A DNA stretch of 64,000 bases from positions 1 through 64,000 of the forward strand of contig NZ_CP108032.1 in the NCBI RefSeq assembly GCF_036169555.1. Direction: 5' to 3'. The stretch comes from Streptomyces sp. NBC_00306 (lineage in GTDB: Bacteria > Actinomycetota > Actinomycetes > Streptomycetales > Streptomycetaceae). This document shows positions 16,385 through 25,447 of the stretch, piece by piece. How positions within the stretch are numbered: the stretch's first letter is position 1; the number at the start of each line of letters is the position of its first letter. A program made the translations under genes and the position numbers. The notes beneath the pieces are model-generated. The model worked only from the letters and a program-made list of their open reading frames with translations, made no database searches and was not told the origin of the DNA.

Positions 16385-17506
16385 CTAGTGCCCTGCGCCA
16401 GAGATCCGTTGGCAGAAGCGGGCGAGTGAATCGAGGATCTCTTCGGCTGTCTTGGTCCAAGTGAACGGGGTCGGGTTCTCGTTCCACTGTTTGACCCAGG
16501 CGCGGATGTCGGCTTCCAGGGAGCGCACACTCTTGTGGGCACCGCGGCGGATCTCCTGGTCTGCGAGGAAGCCGAACCATCGCTCCACCTGGTTGATCCA
16601 GGAGGAACCGGTGGGCGTGAAGTGCAGGTGGAACCGCGGGTGTTTGGCCAGCCACGTCTTGATGGCCGGGGTCTTGTGGGTGCCATAGTTGTCGCAGATC
16701 AGATGGACCTGAAGGTGCTCGGGGACCTCTTTGTCGATCTTGATGAGGAACTTCTTGAACTCCGCGGCCCGGTGCCGACGGTGCAGTGAGGTGATGACTT
16801 CGCCAGTCGCGACGTCAAAGGCCGCGAACAAGGTGGTCAGACCGTTGCGGACGTAATCGTGAGTGCGGCGCTCGGGCATGCCGGGCATCATCGGCAGCAC
16901 AGGCTGAGAGCGATCCAAGGCCTGGATCTGAGACTTCTCGTCCACCGACAGCACCACCGCTCCTTCGGGCGGGTTGAAATACAGCCCCACCACGTCGTAG
17001 ACCTTCTCCACGAACAGCGGATCGGTCGACAGCTTGAACGTGTCGCTCAAATGCGGCTTGAGCTGGAACCTGCGCCAGATCCGGCCCACCGTCGACTTCG
17101 ACAAGCCACTGCGGTCCGCCATCGACGAACGCGACCAGTGAGTGGCGTTCTTCGGGATTTCCTCCAGCGTGCTGACCACGACCGCCTCCACCTGGTCCAC
17201 GCTGATGGTGGGCGGCCGGCCCGGCCGAGGCTCATCCACCAGCCCGTCCAACCGTGCGGCCAAAAACCGGCGACGCCACTTGCGGACCGTGTCCGCCGCG
17301 ATATGTAACTCGCGTGCCACCACGACAATCGGCGGCACGTCAGCACCATCACATGCCAACACGATGCGGGCCCGCAAGGCCACCGCCTGCGCGGATGACG
17401 CCCTACGAGCCCAACGCTCCAACACCACACGCTCATCAGGCGACAACAACAACGGTTCCAACTTCGGACCACGACGTGACACCGGCACATCCCCAGAAGC
17501 ACTCAT
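16385..17506 (-). CDS. IS630 family transposase, intact
   Basis: 373 residues from ATG 17506 (MSASGDVPVSRRGPKLEPLL). An N-terminal pair of helix-turn-helix domains (IVVVARELHIAADTVRKWRR and RSGLSKSTVGRIWRRFQL) binds the ends. The DDE catalytic triad is visible: Asp in VLSVDEKSQIQA, Asp in HLICDNYGTHK and Glu in SSWINQVERWFGFL. The final codons are GGG CAC TAG, and the TAG at 16387-16385 is made from the target TA plus flanking C, so the stop codon is supplied by the insertion site itself. Length and motifs match active members. Confidence 0.93.
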   Translation of the reverse strand: MSASGDVPVSRRGPKLEPLLLSPDERVVLERWARRASSAQAVALRARIVLACDGADVPPIVVVARELHIAADTVRKWRRRFLAARLDGLVDEPRPGRPPTISVDQVEAVVVSTLEEIPKNATHWSRSSMADRSGLSKSTVGRIWRRFQLKPHLSDTFKLSTDPLFVEKVYDVVGLYFNPPEGAVVLSVDEKSQIQALDRSQPVLPMMPGMPERRTHDYVRNGLTTLFAAFDVATGEVITSLHRRHRAAEFKKFLIKIDKEVPEHLQVHLICDNYGTHKTPAIKTWLAKHPRFHLHFTPTGSSWINQVERWFGFLADQEIRRGAHKSVRSLEADIRAWVKQWNENPTPFTWTKTAEEILDSLARFCQRISGAGH

Positions 17507-17541
17507 AAACGAATTAACGACGGATCTCTGGCGCAGGACAC
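16388..17541 (-). mobile_element. IS630-family insertion sequence, apparently complete
   Basis: About 1154 bp. The terminal inverted repeats differ at one position in the first 20: GTGCCCTGCGCCAGAG at the left end and, read inward, GTGTCCTGCGCCAGAG at the right. Each end is flanked by TA within CTAG (16385-16388 and 17541-17544), the TA duplication expected of IS630. One intact transposase fills the element. Sharp ends and an open frame suggest recent insertion. Confidence 0.9.
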
Positions 17542-17823
17542 TAGTAGTCCTCAGGTAGGCCCGTTCCCAGGGTGTTCTCGACCTGAAACCAGTCAAGTGC
17601 GGGCCGCACGGAGGCGGGGGGCCGGCACAGTGCCGTAAGGGTGGTGAGGTCGGTCATCGGATTCCTCGGCGGCCAGGGGCGGGGCTCGTCATGAGCCGGG
17701 TTCGGGAGAATGGTCCCCTCATCGAACATGAACTTTCCGCCCCGGTCCTTCTTGGTCCCGAAAGCCTCGAGGTGGATGGACTTGGACGCGGAAACTTGAG
17801 ACCACGAGCAGCCCTTGGCGGGC

Positions 17824-18185
17824 TCATGCGCATGCTCGATGAATTCGCGAACGACAACGGGGTGGGAGCCGTTCCGCGATGTCCTCGCAGGTCCACACCC
17901 CGTGGGCCAGGGTCCACACGGCAGGGTCGGTCAACCCCCTCGTGGTGACGACGACCATGTCGGCACCCAGGTCGCCGTCCAACGTCACGGGCGGCAGATC
18001 CGCGTTGAACACCATCGCTGCGAGGGGGTTGGAGGAGACGATCTGCAGAAGGTCGACCGTGGACCGTCGAACACCCGCAGCGGGTCCATCGACAGCTCGG
18101 CCTTGGCGGCGCCGATGACCTGGCAGCGGCCCTCTGCCACGGACTTGGCGAAGGCGGCCCATTCGCGGATCGGGGTGCGGTCCAT
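17824..18185 (-). pseudogene. Frameshifted gene of unknown family
   Basis: ATG 18185 opens MDRTPIREWAAFAKSVAEGR and continues to DPLRVFDG, then the frame is lost near 18065. The adjacent frame carries on with STVDLLQIVSSNPLAAMVFN and GADMVVVTTRGLTDPAVW to the stop at 17824. The two parts join smoothly if one base is restored. No domain is recognised. Confidence 0.55.
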
Positions 18186-18392
18186 GACGATCGCGCGCCC
18201 GCCCCGGTCGACGACCGCGGACGTAAGAAGCTGCCTCGGGGAATGAACGGGGCAATTGAGCTCGGCTGCGTTGGCGTGGATGGCGCGTCTGTGCCATGTC
18301 CAACTTGCGCCAGGATTCATGATGGCTGACCGCGAGTCGAGGTAAGAGGATGCTCCGGTACCTGACTTTTCATAAAACGGAGAAGAATCAGA

Positions 18393-21300
18393 TTGCCTTT
18401 CATATCCTCCCATAAAGCGAGGCTGGCGGCGCTCGGCGTCACAGTGCTCATGCTGCCCATCTCGGCCACGACATCCGCAGGCGCGCAGCCCACGCCGCCG
18501 GTCGAAAGCAAGGCGTCGACCAGTGTGTTCGGCCCGGCTGGCGAGGCGGCGGCGCAGTCCGGCCCCCGTACCGTCACCCTGATCACCGGTGACAAGGCTG
18601 TGGTCACCCCCGCCGCCGGAGGCGGCGCCGGCACCGTGTCGGTGTCCGGCCCGCATGGTGAGCCGATCGCGGCGAAGACCGCCAGAGTCGGCGAAGACGT
18701 GTACGTGTATCCCGAGTCGGCCGCTCCGTATGTCTCCGCCGGGCTCCTCGACAAGGAGCTTTTCAACGTTACCCAGTTGGTGACCGACGGATACGACGAC
18801 GCTCGGGTGGACCGGCTGCCGCTCATCGTCACCTACGCCAGCGCCGGTGCTGCCCGCAAGCAGGGCGCGCCGAAGGGATCGACGAGGATTCGCTCCCTTT
18901 CCAGCATCGACGGTGCTGCCATCGCCGAGGACCGCGACAAGGCGACCGAATTCTGGTCGGCGATCACCTCCGGCGTGAAGGTATCCGCGCTGACCCCCGG
19001 TCGCAGCCTCCTCGCCTCCCCCGCACCCCAGCCCACCCTGGCCGGCGGTATCTCCAAGATCTGGCTGGACGGCAAGGTCGAGGCGACCCTCGCCGACTCG
19101 ACCGCGCAGATCGGGGCACCCGCGGCATGGGCCGGCGGTAACACCGGCAAGGGCGTGGACGTCGCCGTGCTGGACAGCGGTATCGACGACGGTCACCCCG
19201 ACCTGGTCGGCCAGGTCGCCGAGGCGACCAGCTTCGTACAGGATCCAGACCCCGGCGGCGGTGATGGTCCCCAGGGACAGGCGACCGCCGAAACGGATGC
19301 CGTGGATCGCCAAGGACACGGCACCCACGTGGCTTCCACCATTGCAGGAACCGGCGCGGCCTCCGGCGGCAAGGAGAAGGGTGTCGCCCCTGGCGTTCGG
19401 CTGCACGTGGGCAAGGTTCTCAACGACCAAGGCCAGGGATACCAATCGTGGATCCTGGCCGGCATGGAGTGGGCCGCCCGGGACGCGGGCGCCAAGGTCA
19501 TCAGCATGAGCCTGGGTGGGGGCGCATCCGACGGGTCCGACCCGCTGAGCCAGGCCGTCAACCACCTCAGTGCCGAGACCGGCGCGCTGTTCACCATCGC
19601 CGCGGGCAACTCGGGCCCGGAGGCGAAGACGGTCGCTACGCCCGGCGCCGCGGACGCGGCGCTGACCGTCGGTGCCGTGGACGGCGACGACAAGCTGGCC
19701 GGCTTCTCCAGCCGCGGCCCGCGCTGGGGTGACAGCGCGGTCAAGCCCGAGATCACCGCTCCGGGTGTCGGCATTCTCGCCGCCCTCTCGCGGCACGCCG
19801 GCGGAGGCGGTGACTATATGAAGATGAGCGGCACCTCGATGGCGACTCCGCATGTCGCCGGCGCTGCCGCGCTGCTGGCCGCCGAACACCCCGACTGGAC
19901 CGGGCAGCAGCTGAAGGACGCCCTGGTCAGCACCTCCAAGCCGACCCCGGACTACACCGTCTTCCAGGCAGGGGCCGGCCGGGTCGACGTCGCGGCGGCA
20001 ACCAAGGCCACGCTGTTCGCCACTGGCACGGTCTCTCTGGGCGAGCACGCCTGGCCCGCCGAGCCCGGCGCGAAAGTCAACAAGACGGTGACGTACACCA
20101 ACACCGGCAATGCTCCGGTGGCATTGGACCTCGCGGTCTCGTCGTCGAAGGCCCCGGCCGGCCTGTTCACCCTGTCGCAGAACAAGGTCACCGTCCCGGC
20201 GCACGGCACCAGCAGGGTGACCGTGACCGCTAACGTCGACAAGTCAGCCGCCGGAAAGGGTTACGACGCACGTATCGACGCCTCGGCGGCGGGCACCCGT
20301 CTCGCCCACACTGCCGTCGGCTTCGCCACCGCCAACCAGACCTTCAAGCTCACGGTCGTACCCAAGGACCGGGCGGGCCAGATCTACAAGAACGTCGGAA
20401 CCCTGACCGGGGTCTCCGACCAGGAATCCCACCCCTACCTGAGCAATTGGAATATCGACTTCGAGGACTGGAACAACCCCGGCGTCTTCACCCTTGAACT
20501 GCCGGCCGGCACCTGGTCGCTGGCCTACTGGATGCAGGTTCAGGGCGGTCAGGGTCCGCAGTCCCGCGGACGCGCCCTGCTCACGGCGCCGCAGATCGAA
20601 CTCGACCGTGACATGACCGTCGAGTTCGATGCCACCAGGGCTCGCCAGATCAAGCTGTCGACGCCCCGGGAGTCCGAGACGACCGCGCTGAGGGTCGACT
20701 ACAAGCGGACCTTCTCCGGCGTGAGCGAACAGTACTGGTCCTTCCTCCCGTCGCGCACGGAGAACAGCATCTGGGCAGTGCCGACGCCGAAGGTGACCGA
20801 CGGAACCTTCGAAGTCCGCACCCGTTGGCGCAATGAGCAGCCCGCGCTGAAGATCTCCGCGGGTGTCGAGACCTACCGCGACCTGCTGGTGCGGCGCGGG
20901 ACGAAGCCCCTGTCCAAGGGGTCGCACCGGATGGCGGCCGTGTACGTGGAACAGGGCGCCGAAGCGGACTACAAGGGGCGTGACGTCCGTGGCAAGGCCG
21001 TCGTGGTCGACCGCAACGACACGGTTCCGCTGTCCTCCCAGGCCGCGACCGCAGCTGCAGCCGGTGCCGGGCTGCTGCTCGTCGTCAACGACGGACCCGG
21101 CCGCGTGGAGCCGCTGGCCTTCGACATTGTCGCGCCGCTGACCATCGCGACGCTGAACTACGAGGAAGGCCGCCGCCTGATCTCCCAGGTCACCAAGGCT
21201 GGGAGGTCACTGCAGGTGTATTCCAACCCGACCACCGAGTACCTGTACGACGTGGTGGGCAAGTACCACAACAAGATCCCGACGGATCTCGCCTACCGCC

Positions 21301-22259
21301 CGCGTACCAGCGACCTCGCCCAGGTCGACATGTCCTTCCGCAACTATCGCCCAGCCCAGGCGACGGACTTCCGCTACGACGTGTGGGCGGAGAACGACTG
21401 GTGGGCCGTCGGATGGCCGGAGCTTCCGGGGCAGGGCCAAGGCAATCGCACCGACTACGTGTCCCCCGATGTGCAGTACCGGGAGAGCGCGATGGTCATC
21501 GGCGAGACCCGGGTCGTCGCCGCGGACAAGCACTACGGTGCGGGAAGCCGCACAGCGCAGAACTGGTTCTCCCCGATCCAGCGGCCGCGCGTCTCGTACG
21601 GCGGCTCGCTGCTCGGCCGCTTCAGCAACTTCATGACTGCGTGGGTCAGCGCCGGGTGGGGCGACGCGGGCTCCGACCGCGAGGGATTCACGAGCCACCC
21701 GGGCGTCCGGGCGAGCACCTCGATCTACCAGGGCGACACCCTGCTCGAGCAGGCGCCCACCTATTGGGCCACCGCGGTGGGACTGAAGCCGCAGCGACTT
21801 CCGTACCGGATCGTCTCGGAACAGTCCCGGGGCACCTGGACAAGCCCCTACTCCACCAGCACCCGGACGGTCTGGGACTTCACCTCGGCGGCGGGTGCGC
21901 CGCACGACATGGAGCCCCTGCCGCTGGTCCAGCTGGACTACGACGTCGACACGGACGTCTCGGGCAAGGCGCACCGCGGTGCAAGCTTCACCGTCAAGCC
22001 TGCCATGCCGGGCCAGTGGCCGACCGCGTACACGGAGCAGCCCCCGGTCGCCTTCCAGAACGTGACCCTGCAGTTGTCCTACGACGACGGCGCCACTTGG
22101 CATCGAACGTCCTTGAAGCGGACCTCCGACGGCCGCGGCTGGCGGACGGAGCTGGACGCCCCCAAGGGCGCCAAGTTCGTCACCCTGAAGGCAGGCGCTC
22201 GTGACGCCGACGGCAATGCCGTGGAGCAAACCATCACCCGGGCCTTCGGCCTGAAGTGA
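18393..22259 (+). CDS. Secreted S8 family (subtilisin-like) serine protease with PA domain
   Basis: 1288 residues, exported. The signal peptide spans about residues 1-32 (ARLAALGVTVLMLPISATTS). An N-terminal propeptide-like region precedes the peptidase S8 domain with its catalytic triad Asp261 (VAVLDSGIDD), His312 (GHGTHVAS) and Ser482 (GTSMATPHVAG); the oxyanion Asn is Asn406 in AAGNSG. Beyond it come beta-rich domains and a protease-associated (PA) segment at about 846-939 (KAVVVDRND ... AGLLLVVNDGPG). The start is TTG with GGAGAAG about 7 bases upstream. Such large Streptomyces proteases degrade extracellular protein. Followed by a strong terminator; not in an operon. Confidence 0.92.
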   Translation: MPFISSHKARLAALGVTVLMLPISATTSAGAQPTPPVESKASTSVFGPAGEAAAQSGPRTVTLITGDKAVVTPAAGGGAGTVSVSGPHGEPIAAKTARVGEDVYVYPESAAPYVSAGLLDKELFNVTQLVTDGYDDARVDRLPLIVTYASAGAARKQGAPKGSTRIRSLSSIDGAAIAEDRDKATEFWSAITSGVKVSALTPGRSLLASPAPQPTLAGGISKIWLDGKVEATLADSTAQIGAPAAWAGGNTGKGVDVAVLDSGIDDGHPDLVGQVAEATSFVQDPDPGGGDGPQGQATAETDAVDRQGHGTHVASTIAGTGAASGGKEKGVAPGVRLHVGKVLNDQGQGYQSWILAGMEWAARDAGAKVISMSLGGGASDGSDPLSQAVNHLSAETGALFTIAAGNSGPEAKTVATPGAADAALTVGAVDGDDKLAGFSSRGPRWGDSAVKPEITAPGVGILAALSRHAGGGGDYMKMSGTSMATPHVAGAAALLAAEHPDWTGQQLKDALVSTSKPTPDYTVFQAGAGRVDVAAATKATLFATGTVSLGEHAWPAEPGAKVNKTVTYTNTGNAPVALDLAVSSSKAPAGLFTLSQNKVTVPAHGTSRVTVTANVDKSAAGKGYDARIDASAAGTRLAHTAVGFATANQTFKLTVVPKDRAGQIYKNVGTLTGVSDQESHPYLSNWNIDFEDWNNPGVFTLELPAGTWSLAYWMQVQGGQGPQSRGRALLTAPQIELDRDMTVEFDATRARQIKLSTPRESETTALRVDYKRTFSGVSEQYWSFLPSRTENSIWAVPTPKVTDGTFEVRTRWRNEQPALKISAGVETYRDLLVRRGTKPLSKGSHRMAAVYVEQGAEADYKGRDVRGKAVVVDRNDTVPLSSQAATAAAAGAGLLLVVNDGPGRVEPLAFDIVAPLTIATLNYEEGRRLISQVTKAGRSLQVYSNPTTEYLYDVVGKYHNKIPTDLAYRPRTSDLAQVDMSFRNYRPAQATDFRYDVWAENDWWAVGWPELPGQGQGNRTDYVSPDVQYRESAMVIGETRVVAADKHYGAGSRTAQNWFSPIQRPRVSYGGSLLGRFSNFMTAWVSAGWGDAGSDREGFTSHPGVRASTSIYQGDTLLEQAPTYWATAVGLKPQRLPYRIVSEQSRGTWTSPYSTSTRTVWDFTSAAGAPHDMEPLPLVQLDYDVDTDVSGKAHRGASFTVKPAMPGQWPTAYTEQPPVAFQNVTLQLSYDDGATWHRTSLKRTSDGRGWRTELDAPKGAKFVTLKAGARDADGNAVEQTITRAFGLK

Positions 22260-22295
22260 CGTCAGCGCACCTCCGCTGAGAGCGGAGCGAAGGCA

Positions 22296-22324
22296 GGGGC
22301 GGGACCATGCCACGGTCCCGCCCC
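22296..22324 (+). terminator. Rho-independent-like terminator
   Basis: GGGGCGGGACC (22296-22306) and GGTCCCGCCCC (22314-22324), perfect 11-bp stem, 7-base loop, then TTT. It lies 37 bases after the protease stop. Confidence 0.85.
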
Positions 22325-22852
22325 TTTCGATGGGCCGGCACGACCGGCTGCCATGGCGTCTCTCCCGGGACTGGGCGACGATGATGGCGAGTGACCAGGT
22401 CACGGTGCCGGCGCAGGACCGTGTCCGGCCGATGTCAGAGACCTTTCATCCGCCAGTTCGGGTCGCCGAGGGCACGTACCCCCAGGTCGAACTGGTAGCC
22501 GACACCGTGATCCCAGCGGTTGTCGTCGGCATGGACGCCGGCCGTCGGGCGCTGACGGGACGCGGAGTCAGGAGACGCGGCAGAGGCGGTGCCCCCGCGC
22601 CGAGAACGACAGCGACCACCACGGAGGAGGCGACACCTGGTTCGCGTTGAACGCCGACGGCTGGAAGGCCAAGCGGCCGTGGCGGGAACAGCCGGTCCGG
22701 CCGGTAGGTTGCATCGATCGAGGGACCGGTGCCGCACGGTCGGGGACACGGAGACCGCGAGGTCGTCCGCCCCACCAGGTTCCGGCCCCAGGATCGCGGT
22801 GCGACCGCCGCGCATTCAGGACCAAGACGTATTTCTGCAGGAGGACTGTTTC
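22325..22852. other. Gap without recognised gene
   Basis: On the minus strand a frame ending at 22435 reads GYQFDLGVRALGDPNWRMKG then stop, possibly the tail of a lost gene. Otherwise nothing is recognised. Confidence 0.35.
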
Positions 22853-23686
22853 ATGACTGGCCGGCCCTTGACGCTCATGGCGGTACACGCCCACCCCGAC
22901 GACGAGGCCACCGGAACCGGAGGTGTCCTCGCGCGGTATGCGGCGGAAGGCATCCGCACGGTTCTCGTGACGTGTACCGACGGCGGGTGCGGTGACGGAC
23001 CCGGGGGTGTCAAGCCGGGCGATCCCGGGCACGATCCGGCCGCGGTCGCCTTGATGCGCCGTCAAGAACTCGAGGTGAGCTGCGACGTCCTGAAGGTCAG
23101 CGATCTGGAGATGCTGGATTATGCCGACTCCGGGATGACGGGCTGGCCGAGCAACGACGCCCCCGGATCCTTCTGGCAGACCCCCGTGCAGGAGGGCGCG
23201 GCCCGACTCGCGGAACTCATGCGGCACTACCGACCTGATGTGGTCGTCACCTACGACGAGAACGGCTTCTACGGCCACCCCGACCACATCCAGGCCCACC
23301 GCATCACGATGGCGGCGCTGGAGATGACCGCGCTGACACCGAAGGTGTACTGGACCACGATGCCTCGCTCGATGATGCAGCGGTTCGGCGAGATCATGCG
23401 CGAGTTTCATGAGGACATGCCGGAGCCGGATCCTGCCGAGGCCGCCGCGATGGCCGAGATCGGCCTCCCCGACGATGAGATCACCACGTGGGTGGACACC
23501 ACCGCGTTCAGCGGTCAGAAGTTCGACGCGTTGGCCGCGCACGCCAGTCAGGGCGAGAACATCTTCTTCCTCAAGATGGGCAAGGAGAGGTTCGGCGAGT
23601 TGATGGGTATGGAGACCTTCGTACGTGTCCAGGACGCCACGGGCGCGACCGTACCCGAGAGCGATCTCTTCGCCGGACTGCGCTGA
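22853..23686 (+). CDS. PIG-L family deacetylase
   Basis: 277 residues. Zinc-dependent N-acetylglucosaminyl deacetylase fold (PIG-L/MshB/Mca superfamily). Metal ligands and base are visible in AHPDDEATGTGG (residues 12-23) and, later, NGFYGHPDHIQAHR. The length and the region DMPEPDPAEAAAMAEIGLPD resemble actinobacterial Mca/MshB-like enzymes that act on mycothiol, its precursor or its conjugates; the exact substrate cannot be settled here. Start ATG 22853 has a GCAGGAGGA Shine-Dalgarno. The neighbours are oxidation-related (PPOX-type flavoprotein, OsmC), consistent with thiol metabolism, but each appears to have its own promoter. Confidence 0.87.
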   Translation: MTGRPLTLMAVHAHPDDEATGTGGVLARYAAEGIRTVLVTCTDGGCGDGPGGVKPGDPGHDPAAVALMRRQELEVSCDVLKVSDLEMLDYADSGMTGWPSNDAPGSFWQTPVQEGAARLAELMRHYRPDVVVTYDENGFYGHPDHIQAHRITMAALEMTALTPKVYWTTMPRSMMQRFGEIMREFHEDMPEPDPAEAAAMAEIGLPDDEITTWVDTTAFSGQKFDALAAHASQGENIFFLKMGKERFGELMGMETFVRVQDATGATVPESDLFAGLR

Positions 23687-23774
23687 TCCGCCCGTCCGGC
23701 CCCGCCGGGAAAACCATCGACCGCAGGGCGCGATCGAGCGGGTCGCACACCCGGAGGCTCGCAGGTCGGCCCAG

Positions 23775-23780
23775 TAGGGT
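23775..23780 (+). promoter_or_regulatory. -10 box TAGGGT, leaderless start
   Basis: TAGGGT ends 6 bases before ATG 23787. Confidence 0.55.
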
Positions 23781-23786
23781 CGGGGC

Positions 23787-24446
23787 ATGACACAACCCCT
23801 TGCCGGCAGTGCCTTCGACTCGCTCCGCCTCGACGCCGTGACCGACCAGGAGGCGCTGCGTCGGGCCTACGAACTCCCCAAGGCCACGGCATTGCGCAAG
23901 CAGATGGACGAACTCACCGATCAGACGCGACGGTTGATCGGCTGCTCATCGCTGGTCCTGGTCGCCAGTGCGGACGCCGAGGGCAACTGTGACGTTTCCC
24001 CGCGCGGCGGCCCCGCCGGGTTCGTCGCCGTCCTGGACACACGGACGGTGGCGATACCGGACGCGACAGGCAACAAGCGTCTGGACACCCTGCAGAACGT
24101 CGTCGCCACCGGACGGGCCGGGCTGCTGTTCATCATCCCGGGGCGCACCACGACGCTCAGGGTGAACGGCCGCGCCTGCGTCTCCACCCGCCCGGACCTG
24201 CTGTCGCAACTGACCGCCGTGGGCAAGCCGCCGGCCAGTGCGCTGGTGGTGGGGATCGAGGAAGTCTACCCGCACTGCCCCAAGTCGCTCCTGCGCAGCG
24301 GGGCCTGGAAGCCGGAGCAGTGGCTGCCGGCAGACGCCCAGCCGACGTCGGCCGAGGTGACGCTGGCCCAGCTCCGGATGCCGGAGCTGACGATCGCCGG
24401 CATCGAGCAGGCGGAGGCGGATTCGCTGAAGTATCGGTACGAGTAA
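23787..24446 (+). CDS. Pyridoxamine 5'-phosphate oxidase-like flavin-binding protein (MSMEG_1061 type)
   Basis: 219 residues, full length for the FMN/F420-binding split-barrel proteins annotated as MSMEG_1061-type PPOX family. Seen: SSLVLVASADAEGNCDVSPR (first strands and the ribityl/phosphate-contacting SPRGGP), GNKRLDTLQNVVATGRAGLL, and VYPHCPKSLLRSGAWKPEQW, a signature of this subfamily. These proteins bind a flavin-type cofactor, and most have no assigned substrate. The -10 box TAGGGT directly upstream and no Shine-Dalgarno indicate a leaderless mRNA. Confidence 0.87.
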   Translation: MTQPLAGSAFDSLRLDAVTDQEALRRAYELPKATALRKQMDELTDQTRRLIGCSSLVLVASADAEGNCDVSPRGGPAGFVAVLDTRTVAIPDATGNKRLDTLQNVVATGRAGLLFIIPGRTTTLRVNGRACVSTRPDLLSQLTAVGKPPASALVVGIEEVYPHCPKSLLRSGAWKPEQWLPADAQPTSAEVTLAQLRMPELTIAGIEQAEADSLKYRYE

Positions 24447-24527
24447 CGGGCGACCTGCGCTTGCTGAACCACCAACCCGCCGGCCCCCGGACCAGCACGC
24501 CCCACGATCAATCGCGGGTCAGCCCGT

Positions 24528-24533
24528 TACTCT
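24528..24533 (+). promoter_or_regulatory. -10 box TACTCT, leaderless start
   Basis: TACTCT ends 6 bases before ATG 24540. Confidence 0.5.
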
Positions 24534-24539
24534 CCTGTC

Positions 24540-24971
24540 ATGACCGACCACTCCCTGCGCTCCGTCACCGTCGAACGGACCGGACCCGGAAGCTTCCACG
24601 CCACCAATGCCCGCGGTGGCACGATCGTCTTCGGCGGCAGCGCCGCCGATGAGGGCACCGAGTTCACGCCGGTCGAGCTGCTGCTGGCCGCGCTCGGCGG
24701 CTGCACGGCCGTGGACGTCGACGTCGCTACCGCCCGGCACAGCGAGCCCACTGGGTTCACCGTCACCGTGACCGGCCACAAGGTCAGCGACGAACTGGGC
24801 AACCGGATGGCCGATCTCGAGCTGGTCTTCGCTGTCACGTTCCCGGACGGCGAAGCCGGGGACCGGGCCCGCGCCATCCTCCCGCGAGCGGTCAAGGTCT
24901 CCCACGACAAGCTCTGCACCGTCAGCCGCACCGTGGAGATCGGCACTCCCGTTACGGCGAAGGTCACGTAG
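24540..24971 (+). CDS. OsmC family protein
   Basis: 143 residues. OsmC/Ohr-type fold: VELLLAALGGCTAVDVDVAT (central helix with the conserved Cys), then VTVTGHKV and the second conserved Cys in HDKLCTVSRTVE. The OsmC family reduces organic hydroperoxides through these two cysteines; Cys of LGGC and Cys of KLCT fit that pattern. In other actinobacteria the YhfA-like branch has no proven peroxidase role, so activity is inferred. Probably leaderless, with TACTCT 6 bases ahead of the ATG. Sits 93 bases after the PPOX-like gene in the same orientation. Confidence 0.88.
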   Translation: MTDHSLRSVTVERTGPGSFHATNARGGTIVFGGSAADEGTEFTPVELLLAALGGCTAVDVDVATARHSEPTGFTVTVTGHKVSDELGNRMADLELVFAVTFPDGEAGDRARAILPRAVKVSHDKLCTVSRTVEIGTPVTAKVT

Positions 24972-25061
24972 ATCTGACCCACGTGGCTCGGACTCCCCCG
25001 GACGTACCGAACGTCATCGACAACACGGCAGACACAGCTCCAGGGGGCCCGGGGGCCGGAC

Positions 25062-25090
25062 ACAACCGGCGGCGCCTTCAGGCCGGTTGT
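25062..25090 (+). terminator. Hairpin after the OsmC gene
   Basis: ACAACCGGC (25062-25070) / GCCGGTTGT (25082-25090), 9-bp perfect stem, 11-base loop. Confidence 0.6.
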
Positions 25091-25124
25091 CTGTGATGCG
25101 CGGCGTCGAGAGGTTCACCGACGC

Positions 25125-25440
25125 CTAGGCGATGACGGCTTCGCGGTCGCGATGCGCGCGGTGAGCGGGTGAAGGCTGGGGAGAGCGTCCTGCCTGACGG
25201 CGGCGAGCCAGTCCGGCAGGTGCCCGTCCTGACGCTCGGTGAGCCTGGTCGCGAAGGACCGGACGTGCCCTGGGGTGAGCGTCGATTTCTGGGCAGTTGG
25301 CCCGGACGTTCTTCAGGTGGAGGTGTTCGCTCACGGAGAGGGCTCCGGGCGGCGACGGACCCATCCAGCGACGGTCCGAAGCGAGAGCGGCCGGGCTGTC
25401 ACGGGGCGCGGCGAGGTGCGCTTCTGGCACCTTCACGACG
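25125..25440 (-). pseudogene. ISL3-type transposase remnant
   Basis: Read on the minus strand in mixed frames: VSEHLHLKNVRANCPEIDAH, then RSFATRLTERQ-like sequence and LPDWLAAVRQDALPSLHPLT followed by ARIATA. This pattern (LRxxCPE, F(A)xxxTxRxGxxLPxW, AxLPxLHxF) is the C-terminal region of ISL3 transposases. Several frame breaks; no DDE residues left. Confidence 0.6.
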
Positions 25441-25447
25441 TGATCCA

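Larger units (their letters stand above)
15822..17657 (-). pseudogene. SMI1/KNR4-Lsr2 fusion gene, broken and interrupted by an IS
   Basis: The 5' part (ATG 17657, MTDLTTLTALCRPPASVRPA ... GTGLPEDY) is an SMI1/KNR4 N-terminus. Beyond the IS, the same domain resumes as QLVATYGPGQFCGFLTLH, then in another frame about 160 residues follow (TGNSDYLFWATQPWDVPDEW) and the gene ends with STHVIREWARANGYDFPERG plus RIPVEIMQAWEQV, an Lsr2-type DNA-binding domain. SMI1/KNR4 proteins often act as immunity proteins; Lsr2 silences foreign AT-rich DNA. Removing the IS still leaves stops (TAG at the junction and after FLTLH), so the gene was probably already decaying. Confidence 0.75.

Noticed and set aside
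17985..20204. 739-residue open frame on the minus strand
   Set aside because: It is antisense to the subtilisin-like protease for most of its length; only its last part is protein-like (the fragment at 17824-18185).
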